DNA of 64,000 nt from Myxococcales bacterium (GTDB taxonomy: Bacteria; Myxococcota; Myxococcia; Myxococcales; Myxococcaceae). This document shows, one piece after another, positions 1 to 8,832 of the stretch. How positions within the stretch are numbered: position 1 is the stretch's first letter; each line of letters starts with the position of its first letter. The notes under the pieces were generated by a model. That model saw only the letters and a list, made by a program, of their open reading frames with translations, was not told where the DNA came from and ran no database searches. The DNA lies in NCBI GenBank assembly GCA_016191815.1, contig JACPVI010000006.1:271222-335221 (forward strand), written 5' to 3'. The position numbers and the translations under genes were made by a program.

Positions 1-290
1 TCCTCGAGCTCACGCGCCGCGGCGCCTTCGGGCGGCTCCCCGGGCTCTGCCATTCCGCCGGGAATCTCCAGGGTGTTGGCCCAGACCCCGAAGCGGAACT
101 GCCGAACGAGGAGCAGCTTGCCTTCTCGGGTGACCGGGATGACGTTCACCCAGTCCGGAGCCTCGACGAGGACCCGCGGGTGCTCCGAGCCGTCGCGCGG
201 ATCCTCCACGCGGATCCGGCGCACCTTCAACACGCCATAGTCCGCCGGCTCGCCGTCGGCGACACGCTGCCACGCCCGAGGGTGTCTCAT
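1..290 (-). CDS. Nudix hydrolase, partial (C-terminus beyond window)
   Basis: Reading leftward from ATG at 290, the frame is open to the window edge and gives about 96 residues beginning MRHPRAWQRVADG. It contains EAPDWVNVIPVTREGKLLLV followed by RQFRFGVW and the start of a Nudix box, GGMAEPGEPPEGAAARELE, which fits the GX5EX7REUXEE consensus. The N-terminal strand pattern (VLVEAPDWVNVIPVT and VRQFR) is that of ADP-ribose or ADP-sugar pyrophosphatases, which cleave nucleoside diphosphate sugars in the cytoplasm. The substrate cannot be settled from this fragment. The end of the Nudix box and the substrate-specifying region lie outside the window. No operon partner is visible on this side. Confidence 0.85.
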   Translation of the reverse strand, partial: MRHPRAWQRVADGEPADYGVLKVRRIRVEDPRDGSEHPRVLVEAPDWVNVIPVTREGKLLLVRQFRFGVWANTLEIPGGMAEPGEPPEGAAARELE

Positions 291-520
291 GCCCCCAATC
301 AACAGGAGCTGGGGCGCCGAGTAAAGCGGCCGCCGAACGCGCTTGCCCGTCCGTCGTTCGAGCCGTCGCGGTCGCAGTCAGTCGCACGGCTTCGCGAGTC
401 GGGCGCGCAGCTCGGCCCGCAGCGCCATTTGAGCCGCGAGCAGCCCAGCCAACTTGGCAGGCGCGGAAGCTCTCGAGAGAGCCGCGAGGCGGCGGTGCGA
501 CGCTCGGTGCCGCGGGTTCG

Positions 521-874
521 GTGGCGCTCCTCCCCGGCAGGCCGCACCTTCTCATCGTGGCGTTCGGAATCGGCGAGGATCCGGCGCGCTCCATCACGCC
601 GCACCTCGAATCAGTCGACTACCCGGCGAGCCGGGCGGACCTCGAGCAGGCGGCCGAGGACAGCGGCGCCACCCCCGACGTGATCAACGTGATCAAGTGC
701 CTCCCACGCGAGCAGTACCCCTCGGAGGTGGACGTGCTGCGCGACCTGGCCGAAGCCGGCCGGCGCTTCGCGCTCGGCAACTTCCCCGACCAGGATCTGC
801 CGCAGCGCGATCGCCGGAACATCGGCCGCGACGCGGTCGAAGAGGCCAAACCGCCTCTCACTCGCCACCCCTGA
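521..874 (+). CDS. DUF2795-like small protein
   Basis: This is a 117-residue protein from a GTG start; an alternative GTG lies 36 nt further in. The core, HLESVDYPASRADLEQAAE then SGATPDVINVIKCLP then YPSEVDVLRDLAEAG, fits the DUF2795 pattern (YPA, a helix, GAxxxVIN, LP, Y, a second helix). DUF2795 proteins are small helical proteins of unknown biochemical role, common in high-GC bacteria. The first 12-20 residues do not look conserved, so the true start may be internal. The gene ends 17 nt before the CoA-binding protein gene and may be cotranscribed with it. The 230 nt upstream to the divergent Nudix gene shows no further gene. Confidence 0.6.
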   Translation: MALLPGRPHLLIVAFGIGEDPARSITPHLESVDYPASRADLEQAAEDSGATPDVINVIKCLPREQYPSEVDVLRDLAEAGRRFALGNFPDQDLPQRDRRNIGRDAVEEAKPPLTRHP

Positions 875-891
875 CGCGATAGGGTGCGGCG

Positions 892-1341
892 ATGGATTGG
901 CGAGAACAGCTACTCGCGGATGAAGCGGCGATCTTCAGGCTCCTCTCCACGGTGCGCCGGGTGGCCGTGCTGGGCGTCAAGACCGAGCAGCAGTCGGATC
1001 AGCCCGCCTTCTACGTCGCGGCCTACCTCGCCTCGGCGGGGATCGAGGTGGTCCCGGTGCCCACCTACTATCCCGAGGTGAGGGAGATCCTCGGCCGTCC
1101 GGTCTACCGCAGGCTCGCCGACATCCCCGGCGAGGTGGATCTGGTCGACGTCTTCCGCCGGCCCGAGCAGATCGAGGCCCACCTCGAGGACATCCTGGCC
1201 AAGCGGCCGAGGGCGGTGTGGCTGCAGCTCGGCATCCGCCACGAGGCGGCAGCCGAGCGATTGGCCCGCGCAGGGATCCAGGTCGTCCAGGACCGCTGCC
1301 TGATGGTCGACCACAGGCGGTTCCGAGCGGCGAGCGCCTGA
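892..1341 (+). CDS. CoA-binding domain protein (YccU-like)
   Basis: This 149-residue single-domain protein has a Rossmann-like CoA-binding fold of the succinyl-CoA-synthetase alpha N-terminal type. VRRVAVLGVKTEQQSDQPAF is the first strand and nucleotide loop. YLASAGIEVVPVPTYYPEV and ILGRPVYRRLADIPGEVDLV follow as in YccU family proteins, then RAVWLQLGIRHEAAAERLA and the closing VVQDRCLMVDHRR. Family members bind CoA, but a catalytic role has not been established. An AGGGTG sequence lies just upstream of the ATG. Length and motif order match stand-alone members, so it is complete. Confidence 0.85.
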   Translation: MDWREQLLADEAAIFRLLSTVRRVAVLGVKTEQQSDQPAFYVAAYLASAGIEVVPVPTYYPEVREILGRPVYRRLADIPGEVDLVDVFRRPEQIEAHLEDILAKRPRAVWLQLGIRHEAAAERLARAGIQVVQDRCLMVDHRRFRAASA

Positions 1342-1426
1342 GGCCGATCCGTCGCAGGGCGCTACCAGGGGACCGGCGGGGTGGCCGCTCCCCGGGCAAG
1401 CAGGCTTTCGGGTAGAGTAGTCGGCC

Positions 1427-2887
1427 ATGCCCGACAGAATCCGAACCAATACTCCTGGCGGCCCGGCGGCCACCACCTCCTCCCCCGGGACGTACACCGT
1501 CCGCCCCGGCGATACCCTCGGCGGGATCGCCGGCCGAAACGGCACTACCGTGGCGGCGCTGGTGGAGGCCAACCGCGCCCGCTACCCGAGCCTGGCCACC
1601 GATCCGGGCCGCATCTCGGTGGGGTGGCAGCTCACCTTGCCTGCAGGCGGCCAGCCTCCGCGCACCGAGGAGCCGCAGCCCAACCGCGCCTGGCAGCCGC
1701 GCTCCAACGACGAGATCCTCTTCCTGGGCATGAACAAGGACTCGCAGCACGAGGTGGATCAGCTCCGGGCCCGAGGCGCCAAGGTCACCTACGTGAAGGA
1801 CGGCTTCGCCAACGATCAGATCAAGGTCACCTCGGGAGGGCGGACCACCGCCTACGACCTCTCCACCCCGGAGGGCTCGAAGTCGTTCGCTCTGACGCTG
1901 GGACTGCCGCCGCAGCAGACCGAGCAGGTGGCGCAGGTCATCCACTCCGCGGGCGATGACGCGCGCGACGAGGTGGCGCAGATCGCCCAGGTGTGGGCGA
2001 AGGCGGAGCGCGGCGAGATGATGCCGTCGCGGTTGGTGCTGTCCGGCCACAACGTCGGCAGCGGCGTGTGGGGAGACAACAACGGGCGGGTCTCCTTCGA
2101 CACCTTGGGCGATCTCGCCGCCGCGATGCCGCGCGCCGCCCGGAGCGTCGAGGACCTGCACCTCGCCGCCTGTTACTCGGGTGGCGTCCACCTGATGGAC
2201 AAGTACCGGGGGATGTTCCCCAACGTGAAGACCATCTGGGCCTACGCGGGATCGGCGCCGGGCAGCTACAGCGGCGCCACCGCGCACGAGTCCCGCTGGG
2301 AGTCCGCCACCCGCGGCACCCGCGCCGACCTGGACCGGGAGATCGCCCGCCATACCCGAAAGGGCGAGAACGTGGCGGTCTGGAGCAGGGACCACGGCTA
2401 CGTCGACGGCAACCCGCCGGCGGCGCTCGCCGACGTGCGGCGCGAGTACGAAGGCACCCTGCCGGAGTTCGACCGGCACTTCAGCGGCGCGAGCCCGGTC
2501 ACCGATCCCCAGTCGGGCCCCTTGCGCGACTACTACAACCGGCTCCAGCGCGTGCTGCAGCACCCCCAGTTGCCCGCCGCCGATCGCTCCGGACTCGAGG
2601 CCAGGCGTGACACCACCATCCGCCTCATCTTCTACCCGACGATGGTGGCGCCGAAGTTCTCCGAGCACCACCGGGACGCCATCCGCTCCGGGTTCGACTC
2701 GGTCGGGCTTCCGCCGCCCAACTTCGCGTCACTCTCGCGCGCGGACGCGCTGGCGAAGATCGCCGAGTTCGAAGCCAAGGTGAGCCAGGCCAGGCCGCCT
2801 CCCGCTGCGGCCTCCCGGCTGCTCCCGCTGCTGACGGACGGCCTGCGCGACCTCAAGCGGTCGGTCATCCCTGACGGCTGGGTGTAG
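1427..2887 (+). CDS. LysM protein with caspase-like (clan CD) signature
   Basis: 486 residues. A LysM domain at about 22-75 (YTVRPGDTLGGIAGRNGTT, then ISVGWQLTLP) should bind peptidoglycan or chitin-like glycans. The middle of the protein has SGHNVGSG with His near residue 208 and HLAACYSGG with Cys near residue 249. The spacing of about 41 residues and the A-C-x-S-G-G context resemble clan CD cysteine peptidases (caspase, C14 and C80 types). The C-terminal 180 residues are not recognised. There is no Sec signal peptide. The N-terminus is a short Pro/Thr-rich segment starting MPDRIR, similar in style to the products at 36620-37888 and 37944-39599. Peptidase function is an inference from two motifs only. 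Confidence 0.6.
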   Translation: MPDRIRTNTPGGPAATTSSPGTYTVRPGDTLGGIAGRNGTTVAALVEANRARYPSLATDPGRISVGWQLTLPAGGQPPRTEEPQPNRAWQPRSNDEILFLGMNKDSQHEVDQLRARGAKVTYVKDGFANDQIKVTSGGRTTAYDLSTPEGSKSFALTLGLPPQQTEQVAQVIHSAGDDARDEVAQIAQVWAKAERGEMMPSRLVLSGHNVGSGVWGDNNGRVSFDTLGDLAAAMPRAARSVEDLHLAACYSGGVHLMDKYRGMFPNVKTIWAYAGSAPGSYSGATAHESRWESATRGTRADLDREIARHTRKGENVAVWSRDHGYVDGNPPAALADVRREYEGTLPEFDRHFSGASPVTDPQSGPLRDYYNRLQRVLQHPQLPAADRSGLEARRDTTIRLIFYPTMVAPKFSEHHRDAIRSGFDSVGLPPPNFASLSRADALAKIAEFEAKVSQARPPPAAASRLLPLLTDGLRDLKRSVIPDGWV

Positions 2888-2899
2888 GCTGCGCCCGTT

Positions 2900-4255
2900 T
2901 TGAAGCTGCTGCTCGTCTCGCCACCCTTCGGGGAGAAAGGGCAGACCTCCAAGGGGCTGCCCATCGCTCCGCCCGTGCTGGAGTACCTGGCCGCGCTCAC
3001 CCGAGGGCTCCGGCCGGACTGGGAGCTCGAGCTCCTCGACGCCAACCGCGAGCATCTGGTGCCGCAGGAGGTGAGCGCCGACCTGGTGGGCTTCACCGTG
3101 CTCACCCCGCAAGCGCCCTGGGTGTACCGGAAAGCCGACGCGCTCCGAGGGCTGGGGAAGAAGGTGGTCCTCGGGGGCATCCATGCCTCCGCGCTGCCGG
3201 AAGAGGCCTCCTCCCACGCCGACGCGGTGCTGGTGGGCGAGGCGGAGACGGTCCTCGACGAGCTTTTCCAGGATCTCGAGCGCGGGAGTCCAAAGCGCGT
3301 CTACCACGGCCATTTCCCCGAGCTGGCCGGGCAGCCGCAGCCGCTCACCTCGCTGTGGAAGGCCCGGTACGTGTATGGGTATTTCCAGACCTCTCGCGGC
3401 TGCCCCCACCGCTGCACCTTCTGCTCGGTGCACGAGTTCTTCGGCGGGAAGGCGCGGGTGAGGCCGATCGACGAGGTGGTGGCCGAGCTGGCTCAAAGCC
3501 CCCGCCGGCTCTTCTGGGGCATCGACGACAACATCTGGGGCGTCGACGTGGCGCGGTCGGTCGAGCTCTACGGCGCGATGGCGCATGGCGTGCGCGGCAA
3601 GTGGTGGTTCGGCTCGGCGGACCTGGTCTCGGTCGAGCACCCGCGCGCGGACGAGCTGTTGAGGAACGCGCGGAGAGCCGGCCTCACCGCGGTGCTGGTG
3701 GGCTGGGAATCGAACAACCTGAAGAGCCTCGAGGAGTACCGCGCCACCAGCAAGCAAGGCAGCCGGCGGAGGGAGGCGATCAAGCGCATCCGCGGCCACG
3801 GCATCGAGGTGATGCTGTTCATCATGGTCGGCGGGCGGCAGGACCTCCGGGAGGACTTCGACGGGATCGTCCGGCTGTGCGACGAGCTGAAGGTCTCGGC
3901 TCACCCGGTGATGGCCACCCCCTTCCCGGGCACCGAGCTGCGCGAGCAGTACCGGGAGCAGCTCCTCCCGGGTTTGGAGTGGGACTCCTACGACGGCAAC
4001 CACGCCGTCTTCGAGCACCCCACCATGTCCAAAGGCGAGCGCGAGGAGCGGCTGATCGAGCTTCGGGCCCAGCTCTTCACCCTGCCGAAGATCTTCCAGC
4101 GCATGGCCCAGGTCTCCTGGCGCGGATTCCCGATGAGTCACCTCACTTCTTTCATGATCCAGTACCCGCAAGGGAGGGCCTTCCGCGAGTACGCGCGCCA
4201 GCGGCGCCTCCTCGCCGCTCGTGTCCCGTCGCCTCTCCCTCGGGGCGAGGGGTAG
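2900..4255 (+). CDS. B12-binding-type radical SAM protein
   Basis: 451 residues from TTG, chosen because MKLLLVSPPFGEKG is the typical start of this family; there is no strong Shine-Dalgarno. The N-terminal 140 residues form a B12-binding-like Rossmann domain (SADLVGFTVLTPQ, VVLGGIHASALPEEA, VLVGEAE). The radical SAM core follows with CPHRCTFC at about residues 171-178, which binds the [4Fe-4S] cluster that cleaves SAM. Later motifs are GWESNN and IMVGGRQDLREDFDGIV. It belongs to the broad class of cobalamin-dependent methylases and HpnJ-like enzymes; the substrate is unknown. The last eight residues (SPLPRGEG) are encoded by a REP-like palindrome, so the C-terminal tail is probably a repeat-derived extension. 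Confidence 0.8.
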   Translation: MKLLLVSPPFGEKGQTSKGLPIAPPVLEYLAALTRGLRPDWELELLDANREHLVPQEVSADLVGFTVLTPQAPWVYRKADALRGLGKKVVLGGIHASALPEEASSHADAVLVGEAETVLDELFQDLERGSPKRVYHGHFPELAGQPQPLTSLWKARYVYGYFQTSRGCPHRCTFCSVHEFFGGKARVRPIDEVVAELAQSPRRLFWGIDDNIWGVDVARSVELYGAMAHGVRGKWWFGSADLVSVEHPRADELLRNARRAGLTAVLVGWESNNLKSLEEYRATSKQGSRRREAIKRIRGHGIEVMLFIMVGGRQDLREDFDGIVRLCDELKVSAHPVMATPFPGTELREQYREQLLPGLEWDSYDGNHAVFEHPTMSKGEREERLIELRAQLFTLPKIFQRMAQVSWRGFPMSHLTSFMIQYPQGRAFREYARQRRLLAARVPSPLPRGEG

Positions 4256-4263
4256 GGTGAGGG
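4232..4263. repeat. REP-like palindrome, copy 1
   Basis: An imperfect palindrome of the CCTCTCCCTCGGGGCGAGGGG then TAGGGTGAGGG type lies across the stop codon of the radical SAM gene. A shorter relative (CCTCACC, 11 nt, GGTGAGG) is at 50686-50710. Repeats of this make-up are common intergenic palindromes in GC-rich proteobacteria. Confidence 0.5.
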
Positions 4264-4369
4264 CCGACCAGTGACGGAGTAGAACCCCGGTCCCGGTACC
4301 GCACCCGGTTGCTCCGCGGCGTCGCAAGTTCTCCACCTCGGGGGCCCGCGCGGTTGCCGGCGCTGGCAA

Positions 4370-4393
4370 ATCGACGTATGTAGATACACCGAT
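4370..4393. promoter_or_regulatory. Candidate operator palindrome abutting the ArsR-methyltransferase start
   Basis: A 24-bp dyad runs from ATCGACGTATG to TACACCGAT and ends at the base before the ATG at 4394. Eighteen of 24 positions are symmetric, including the outer ATCG/CGAT and the inner GTAT/ATAC. Its position and symmetry suit binding by the ArsR-family dimer encoded immediately downstream, which would give autoregulation of the regulator-metH operon. This is inference from symmetry and place. Confidence 0.5.
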
Positions 4394-5287
4394 ATGGACG
4401 CACTATCGGCCTCATTCCGGGCGCTGGGAGATCCGACTCGGCTGCGGATTCTGCGCCTCTTGGCCGAGGCGCCGCTCAACGTCTCGGAGCTGGTGTCGCT
4501 GGTGGGGGTGGCGCAGTCGTCGGTGTCTCACCACCTCGCCAAGCTCCGCGGGCTCGAGCTGATCCGCGAGGAGCGGCAGGCTGGCTACACTTTCTATTCG
4601 CTCGCGGTGGGGCCGAAGGACCGCCGCTGGCCGCTCATCCGGCTCGCTCGGGAGGCCGGGGATTCCGGCGGAGACCGCGCGCGGCTGGCCGACCTGCTCC
4701 GCCAGCGCGAGGACCGCCAGGCGCTGAACGAGAAGCTGCTCGAGCCCGGCCAGTCGTGGTTTCTGTGGGCCAACGCGCTCTCCTCGCTCCTGCCGGCCTT
4801 GGAGGTCGCCGACTTCGGATGCGGGACCGGGGTGCTGTCGGTGGCCATCGCCCGCTGGGCGAACCGGGTGGTGGCGATCGACCGGAACCGCCAGGCCCTC
4901 TCGCAGGCCCGGCGCCGGGCCGCCCGAGACCGGCTGAGGAACATCCGCTTCCTCGACGAGGATCTGAGGCGGCTCTCGCTGCCAGATCAGTCGCTCGATC
5001 TGGTGGTCATCTCGCAGAGCCTCCACCACGTGGAGGAGCCGGCGGCGGCGATCGGCGAGGCCTCGCGAATCCTCCGGCGCGGCGGGAAGGTGGTAGTCCT
5101 CGAGCTGATGCCCCACCGCGAGGAGTGGGTGAAGGAGCGCCTCGGGCACCTGCACCTCGGCTTCGATCCGGCCGCGCTCGAATCCCAGCTCGCCCGCGCC
5201 GGCTTCGAGGACGTCGCCCGGGAGGCCCAGGTCAAGAACGGTGTCTCGCAGTTCCGGGTGTTCCTCCTCACCGGAGCGAAGGCATGA
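4394..5287 (+). CDS. ArsR-family regulator fused to SAM-dependent methyltransferase (SahR-like)
   Basis: 297 residues. The N-terminal 95 form an ArsR winged helix (FRALGDPTRLRILRLLAEA, SSVSHHLAKLRGLELI, a beta wing with GYTFYSLA). Residues about 115-290 are a class I methyltransferase with motif I VADFGCGTGVLSVAIA near 137-152, an acidic AIDRN and a ubiE-like SQSLHHVEEP. No metal-binding Cys cluster is evident, so it is unlikely to sense metals. SahR regulators of the methionine/SAM cycle belong to the ArsR family and sense S-adenosylhomocysteine. The adjacent metH makes that the best assignment, with the methyltransferase fold acting as the SAH/SAM sensor. The stop overlaps the metH start (ATGA), indicating translational coupling. 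Confidence 0.8.
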   Translation: MDALSASFRALGDPTRLRILRLLAEAPLNVSELVSLVGVAQSSVSHHLAKLRGLELIREERQAGYTFYSLAVGPKDRRWPLIRLAREAGDSGGDRARLADLLRQREDRQALNEKLLEPGQSWFLWANALSSLLPALEVADFGCGTGVLSVAIARWANRVVAIDRNRQALSQARRRAARDRLRNIRFLDEDLRRLSLPDQSLDLVVISQSLHHVEEPAAAIGEASRILRRGGKVVVLELMPHREEWVKERLGHLHLGFDPAALESQLARAGFEDVAREAQVKNGVSQFRVFLLTGAKA

Positions 5288-8200
5288 ACAGCGACGGAGC
5301 TCCGCGCCCGACCCTCACCCCCGCCGAGCGGAGCGCGCGGCGCGCCAGAGTCGAGCTGCTCCGGAAGGCGGTAGGCGAGCGGATCCTCGTGCTCGACGGG
5401 GCGATGGGGACGATGATCCAGTCCAAGGGCCTCCGGGCGGCGGACTTCGGCGGCGCCGAGCACGAGGGCTGCAACGAGCACCTGGTGGTGACCCGGCCCG
5501 CGCTCATCGAGGGAATCCACGCCGAGTACTTCGGCGCCGGCGCCGACGTCACCGAGACGAACACCTTCGGCGGCACGCCGCTCGTGCTGGGCGAGTACGG
5601 GCTGTCCTCGCAGGCCCACCGGCTGAACCTCCAAGCCGCCCGGCTGGCCCGCGCCGCCGCAGAGCGCTTCTCCGCTGACGGGCGGCCCCGGTGGGTGGCC
5701 GGCTCGATCGGTCCCACCACCAAGGCCATCTCGGTGACCGGCGGCATCGGCTTCGAGGGGCTGTCGGCGCACTTCGAAGCGCAGGCGTTCGGCTTGCTCG
5801 AAGGCGGCGTGGACTTCATGCTGATCGAGACCTGCCAGGACACCCGCAACGTCAAGGCAGCGGTGCTGGGCATGCAGCGCGCCTTCGAGCGGGCGGGCGA
5901 CGAGGTGCCGATCGCCCTCTCCGCCACCATCGAGCCGATGGGCACGATGCTCGCTGGCCAGTCGGTGGAGGCGCTCTACGCGTCGGTGGAGCACCTGGAG
6001 TTGCTCTACCTTGGGCTCAACTGCGCCACCGGGCCGGAGTTCATGACCGACCACCTCCGCTCGCTGGCACGCCTCTCGCGCTTCCCGCTTGCCTGCGTCC
6101 CCAATGCGGGCCTTCCCGACGAGAACGGCCGCTATCTGGAAACGCCCCAGATGGTGGCCCGGGTGCTCCGCCGCTTCGCGGAGGCGGGTTGGCTCAACCT
6201 GGTGGGCGGCTGCTGCGGCACGCACTCCGGCCATGTCAGGGCGATGGCAGAGGCGGTTCGCGGCCTCGCACCCCGGGCGGCCGGTGCGCCTCGCCGGTCG
6301 ATTCTCTCCGGGATCGACTTCGTCGACGTGGAGGAGGCCCGGCCGGTGATCGTCGGCGAGCGCACCAACGTGATCGGCTCGAAGAAGTTCAAGGAGCTGA
6401 TCTGCGAGGGGAAGTGGGAGGAGGCCTCGGAGATCGCCCGGGGCCAGGTGAAGCGCGGGGCGCTGGTGGCGGACATCTGCCTGGCCAACCCCGACCGGGA
6501 CGAGCTGGAGGACATGCGGCGCTTCCTGGAGGCGGCGGTGAAGAAGGTGCGGGTGCCGCTGATGTTCGACACCACCGACGAGCGGGTGGCCGCGGCCGCG
6601 CTCACCTACAGCCAAGGGAAGGCGATCATCAATTCCATCAACCTCGAGGACGGCGAGGGGAGTTTCCGGCGGGTGGCGGCGCTCTCGCGAAAGTTCGGCG
6701 CGGCGCTGGTGGTGGGCTGCATCGACGAGGAGGGGATGGCAGTGCAGCGCGAGCGGAAGCTCAAGGTGGCGGAGCGCTGCTTCGGCCTGCTCACCGAGGC
6801 TCTGGGCGTGCCGCCCGAGGACATCTACTTCGATCCGCTGGTGTTCCCCTGCGCCTCCGGGGATGCGAAGTACGCCGGCAGCGCGGTGGAGACCATCGAA
6901 GGCCTGAGGCTCATCCGCCAGCGCTTCCCCCGCTGCCGCACGGTGCTCGGCATCTCTAACGTCTCCTTCGGGCTCCCGCCGGCCGGGCGCGAGGTGTTGA
7001 ACTCGGTCTTTCTCTACCACTGCGTCCAGGCCGGGCTGGACTTGGCCCTGGTCAACGCCGAGAAGCTGGAGCGCTACCCGCAGCTCCCGGAGCTGGAGCG
7101 CACCCTCGCCGAGGACCTCCTCTTCGGGCGCGGGGCGGATCCGGCGGCGACCTTCGCCTCCCACTTCCGCGAGCGGAAGCCGAAGGTGGCCGATCGCAGC
7201 TCGCTCCCGCTGGACGAGCGCCTCGCCCGACACGTGGTGGAGGGCTCGCGGGAGGGCCTCTTCGAGGACCTGGAGGAGAAGCTCCGCACCACGGCTCCGC
7301 TGGAGATCATCAACGGCCCACTGATGAAGGGGATGGACGAGGTCGGCCGGCTCTTCGCCTCCAACGAGCTGATCGTCGCGGAGGTGCTCCAGAGCGCGGA
7401 GGCGATGAAGGCCGCGGTGAGCTACCTCCAGCCGAAGATGGGCCAGGGGGCGGGGCCGCAGCGCGGCAAGGTGCTCCTCGCCACGGTGAAGGGCGACGTG
7501 CATGACATCGGGAAGAACCTGGTGGAGATCATCCTCGCCAACAACGGCTTCCAGGTGGTGAACCTGGGCATCAAGGTGAGCCCGGAAAAGCTCGTGCAGG
7601 CGGTGCGGGAGCACCGGCCCGACCTGCTTGGACTCTCGGGGCTGTTGGTGAAGAGCGCCCAGCAGATGGTGTCCACCGCCGAGGACTTGAGCCGGGCCGG
7701 CGTCGAGGTGCCGGTCCTGGTGGGAGGCGCGGCGCTCTCCGGCAGCTTCGTCGACCGGCAGATCGCCCCAGCCTACGCGGGGACGGTGGCGCACGCCCGT
7801 GACGCCATGGCCGGGCTCGAGCTGGCCAAACGGATGGTCGAGCCCGCCTCGCGGGCGAGGCTGGAGAGGGAGCTGGCCGAGCGGCGTTCCAAGCTCAAGC
7901 AGGAGGAACGCGTCCGCCCCCGGCCGCCGTCGGCGAGCACAGCCCGCTCGCCGCACATTCCGATCCTCGGCCGTCTCCCGGAGCCGCCGGATCTCGAGCG
8001 GCACGTCCTCACCCTGGCTCCACTCGAGCACATCTGGCGGTTCGTCAACCCGGTGATGCTCTACGGCCGGCACTTCGGGGTGAAGGGCTCGGCCGCCCGC
8101 GCCCTCGGCACGAAGGAGGAGGGCAGGCTCAGGGGCACCGAGGAGGGAGAGAAGGCGCTGGAGCTCAAGCGAGCGATCGACGCGCTCAAGGCCCACCTCA

Positions 8201-8799
8201 AGGAAAGCGAGCGGATGAAGGCCAAAGCGGTGTTCCGCTTCTTCAAGGCCGCGAGCGAAGGGAACTTCATCCATCTCTTCGAGGAGGGAAGAACCAGCCC
8301 GGCGGCGAGCTTCGAGTTTCCAAGGCAGGAGGGAGAGCCCAGGGCCTGCCTGTCGGACTTCGTCTCGCCCCTCGAGGCGCCCCCGAAGGACAGCCTGTGC
8401 CTCTTCGTCACCACCGCCGGAGAGGGCGTACGCGAGCTGTCGGAGGAGCTGAAGTCCCGCGGCGAGTTCTTGAAGATGCACGCGGTGCAGGCGCTCGCCC
8501 TGGAGACGGCCGAGGCCTACGCGGAGATGCTCCACGCGCAGATCCGGAGCATGTGGGGCTTCCCTGATCCGCCGGAGCTGACCATGCTCGAGCGCTTCCG
8601 CGCCGAGTACCAGGGGAAGCGGTACTCCTTCGGCTATCCGGCCTGCCCGCACCTCGAGGACCAGGCGAAACTGTTCAGCCTGCTCTCGCCCGAGGAGATC
8701 GGGGTCTCCCTCACCGATGGCTGCATGATGGAGCCGGAGGCCTCGGTCTCGGCGATGGTCTTCCACCACCCCGGCGCCTTCTACTTCTCGGTGGCCTAG
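5284..8799 (+). CDS. metH: Cobalamin-dependent methionine synthase
   Basis: 1171 residues from ATG at 5284, close to the E. coli enzyme (1227). Domains in order: homocysteine-binding barrel with zinc ligands Cys247 (GLNCATG), Cys310 and Cys311 (VGGCCGTH); methyltetrahydrofolate-binding barrel (VIVGERTNVIGSKKFKELI); cobalamin cap and Rossmann domains with the lower-ligand His740 in GDVHDIGKN and the GLSGLLVKSA strand; and a SAM-dependent reactivation domain with SFGYPACPHLEDQ and the C-terminal DGCMMEPEASVSAMVFHHP. It transfers the methyl group of 5-methyl-THF to homocysteine in the cytoplasm. All four modules are present in one chain, so no separate activase is needed. It overlaps the upstream regulator gene by 4 nt. 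Confidence 0.97.
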   Translation: MNSDGAPRPTLTPAERSARRARVELLRKAVGERILVLDGAMGTMIQSKGLRAADFGGAEHEGCNEHLVVTRPALIEGIHAEYFGAGADVTETNTFGGTPLVLGEYGLSSQAHRLNLQAARLARAAAERFSADGRPRWVAGSIGPTTKAISVTGGIGFEGLSAHFEAQAFGLLEGGVDFMLIETCQDTRNVKAAVLGMQRAFERAGDEVPIALSATIEPMGTMLAGQSVEALYASVEHLELLYLGLNCATGPEFMTDHLRSLARLSRFPLACVPNAGLPDENGRYLETPQMVARVLRRFAEAGWLNLVGGCCGTHSGHVRAMAEAVRGLAPRAAGAPRRSILSGIDFVDVEEARPVIVGERTNVIGSKKFKELICEGKWEEASEIARGQVKRGALVADICLANPDRDELEDMRRFLEAAVKKVRVPLMFDTTDERVAAAALTYSQGKAIINSINLEDGEGSFRRVAALSRKFGAALVVGCIDEEGMAVQRERKLKVAERCFGLLTEALGVPPEDIYFDPLVFPCASGDAKYAGSAVETIEGLRLIRQRFPRCRTVLGISNVSFGLPPAGREVLNSVFLYHCVQAGLDLALVNAEKLERYPQLPELERTLAEDLLFGRGADPAATFASHFRERKPKVADRSSLPLDERLARHVVEGSREGLFEDLEEKLRTTAPLEIINGPLMKGMDEVGRLFASNELIVAEVLQSAEAMKAAVSYLQPKMGQGAGPQRGKVLLATVKGDVHDIGKNLVEIILANNGFQVVNLGIKVSPEKLVQAVREHRPDLLGLSGLLVKSAQQMVSTAEDLSRAGVEVPVLVGGAALSGSFVDRQIAPAYAGTVAHARDAMAGLELAKRMVEPASRARLERELAERRSKLKQEERVRPRPPSASTARSPHIPILGRLPEPPDLERHVLTLAPLEHIWRFVNPVMLYGRHFGVKGSAARALGTKEEGRLRGTEEGEKALELKRAIDALKAHLKESERMKAKAVFRFFKAASEGNFIHLFEEGRTSPAASFEFPRQEGEPRACLSDFVSPLEAPPKDSLCLFVTTAGEGVRELSEELKSRGEFLKMHAVQALALETAEAYAEMLHAQIRSMWGFPDPPELTMLERFRAEYQGKRYSFGYPACPHLEDQAKLFSLLSPEEIGVSLTDGCMMEPEASVSAMVFHHPGAFYFSVA

Positions 8800-8832
8800 T
8801 CCAGGGCCGCCGCTCAACCCGTCGCCGGAGGC

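Noticed and set aside
4256..4393. SAH or SAM riboswitch before the metH operon
   Set aside because: No recognisable riboswitch core was found; the ArsR-methyltransferase and its palindrome explain regulation better.
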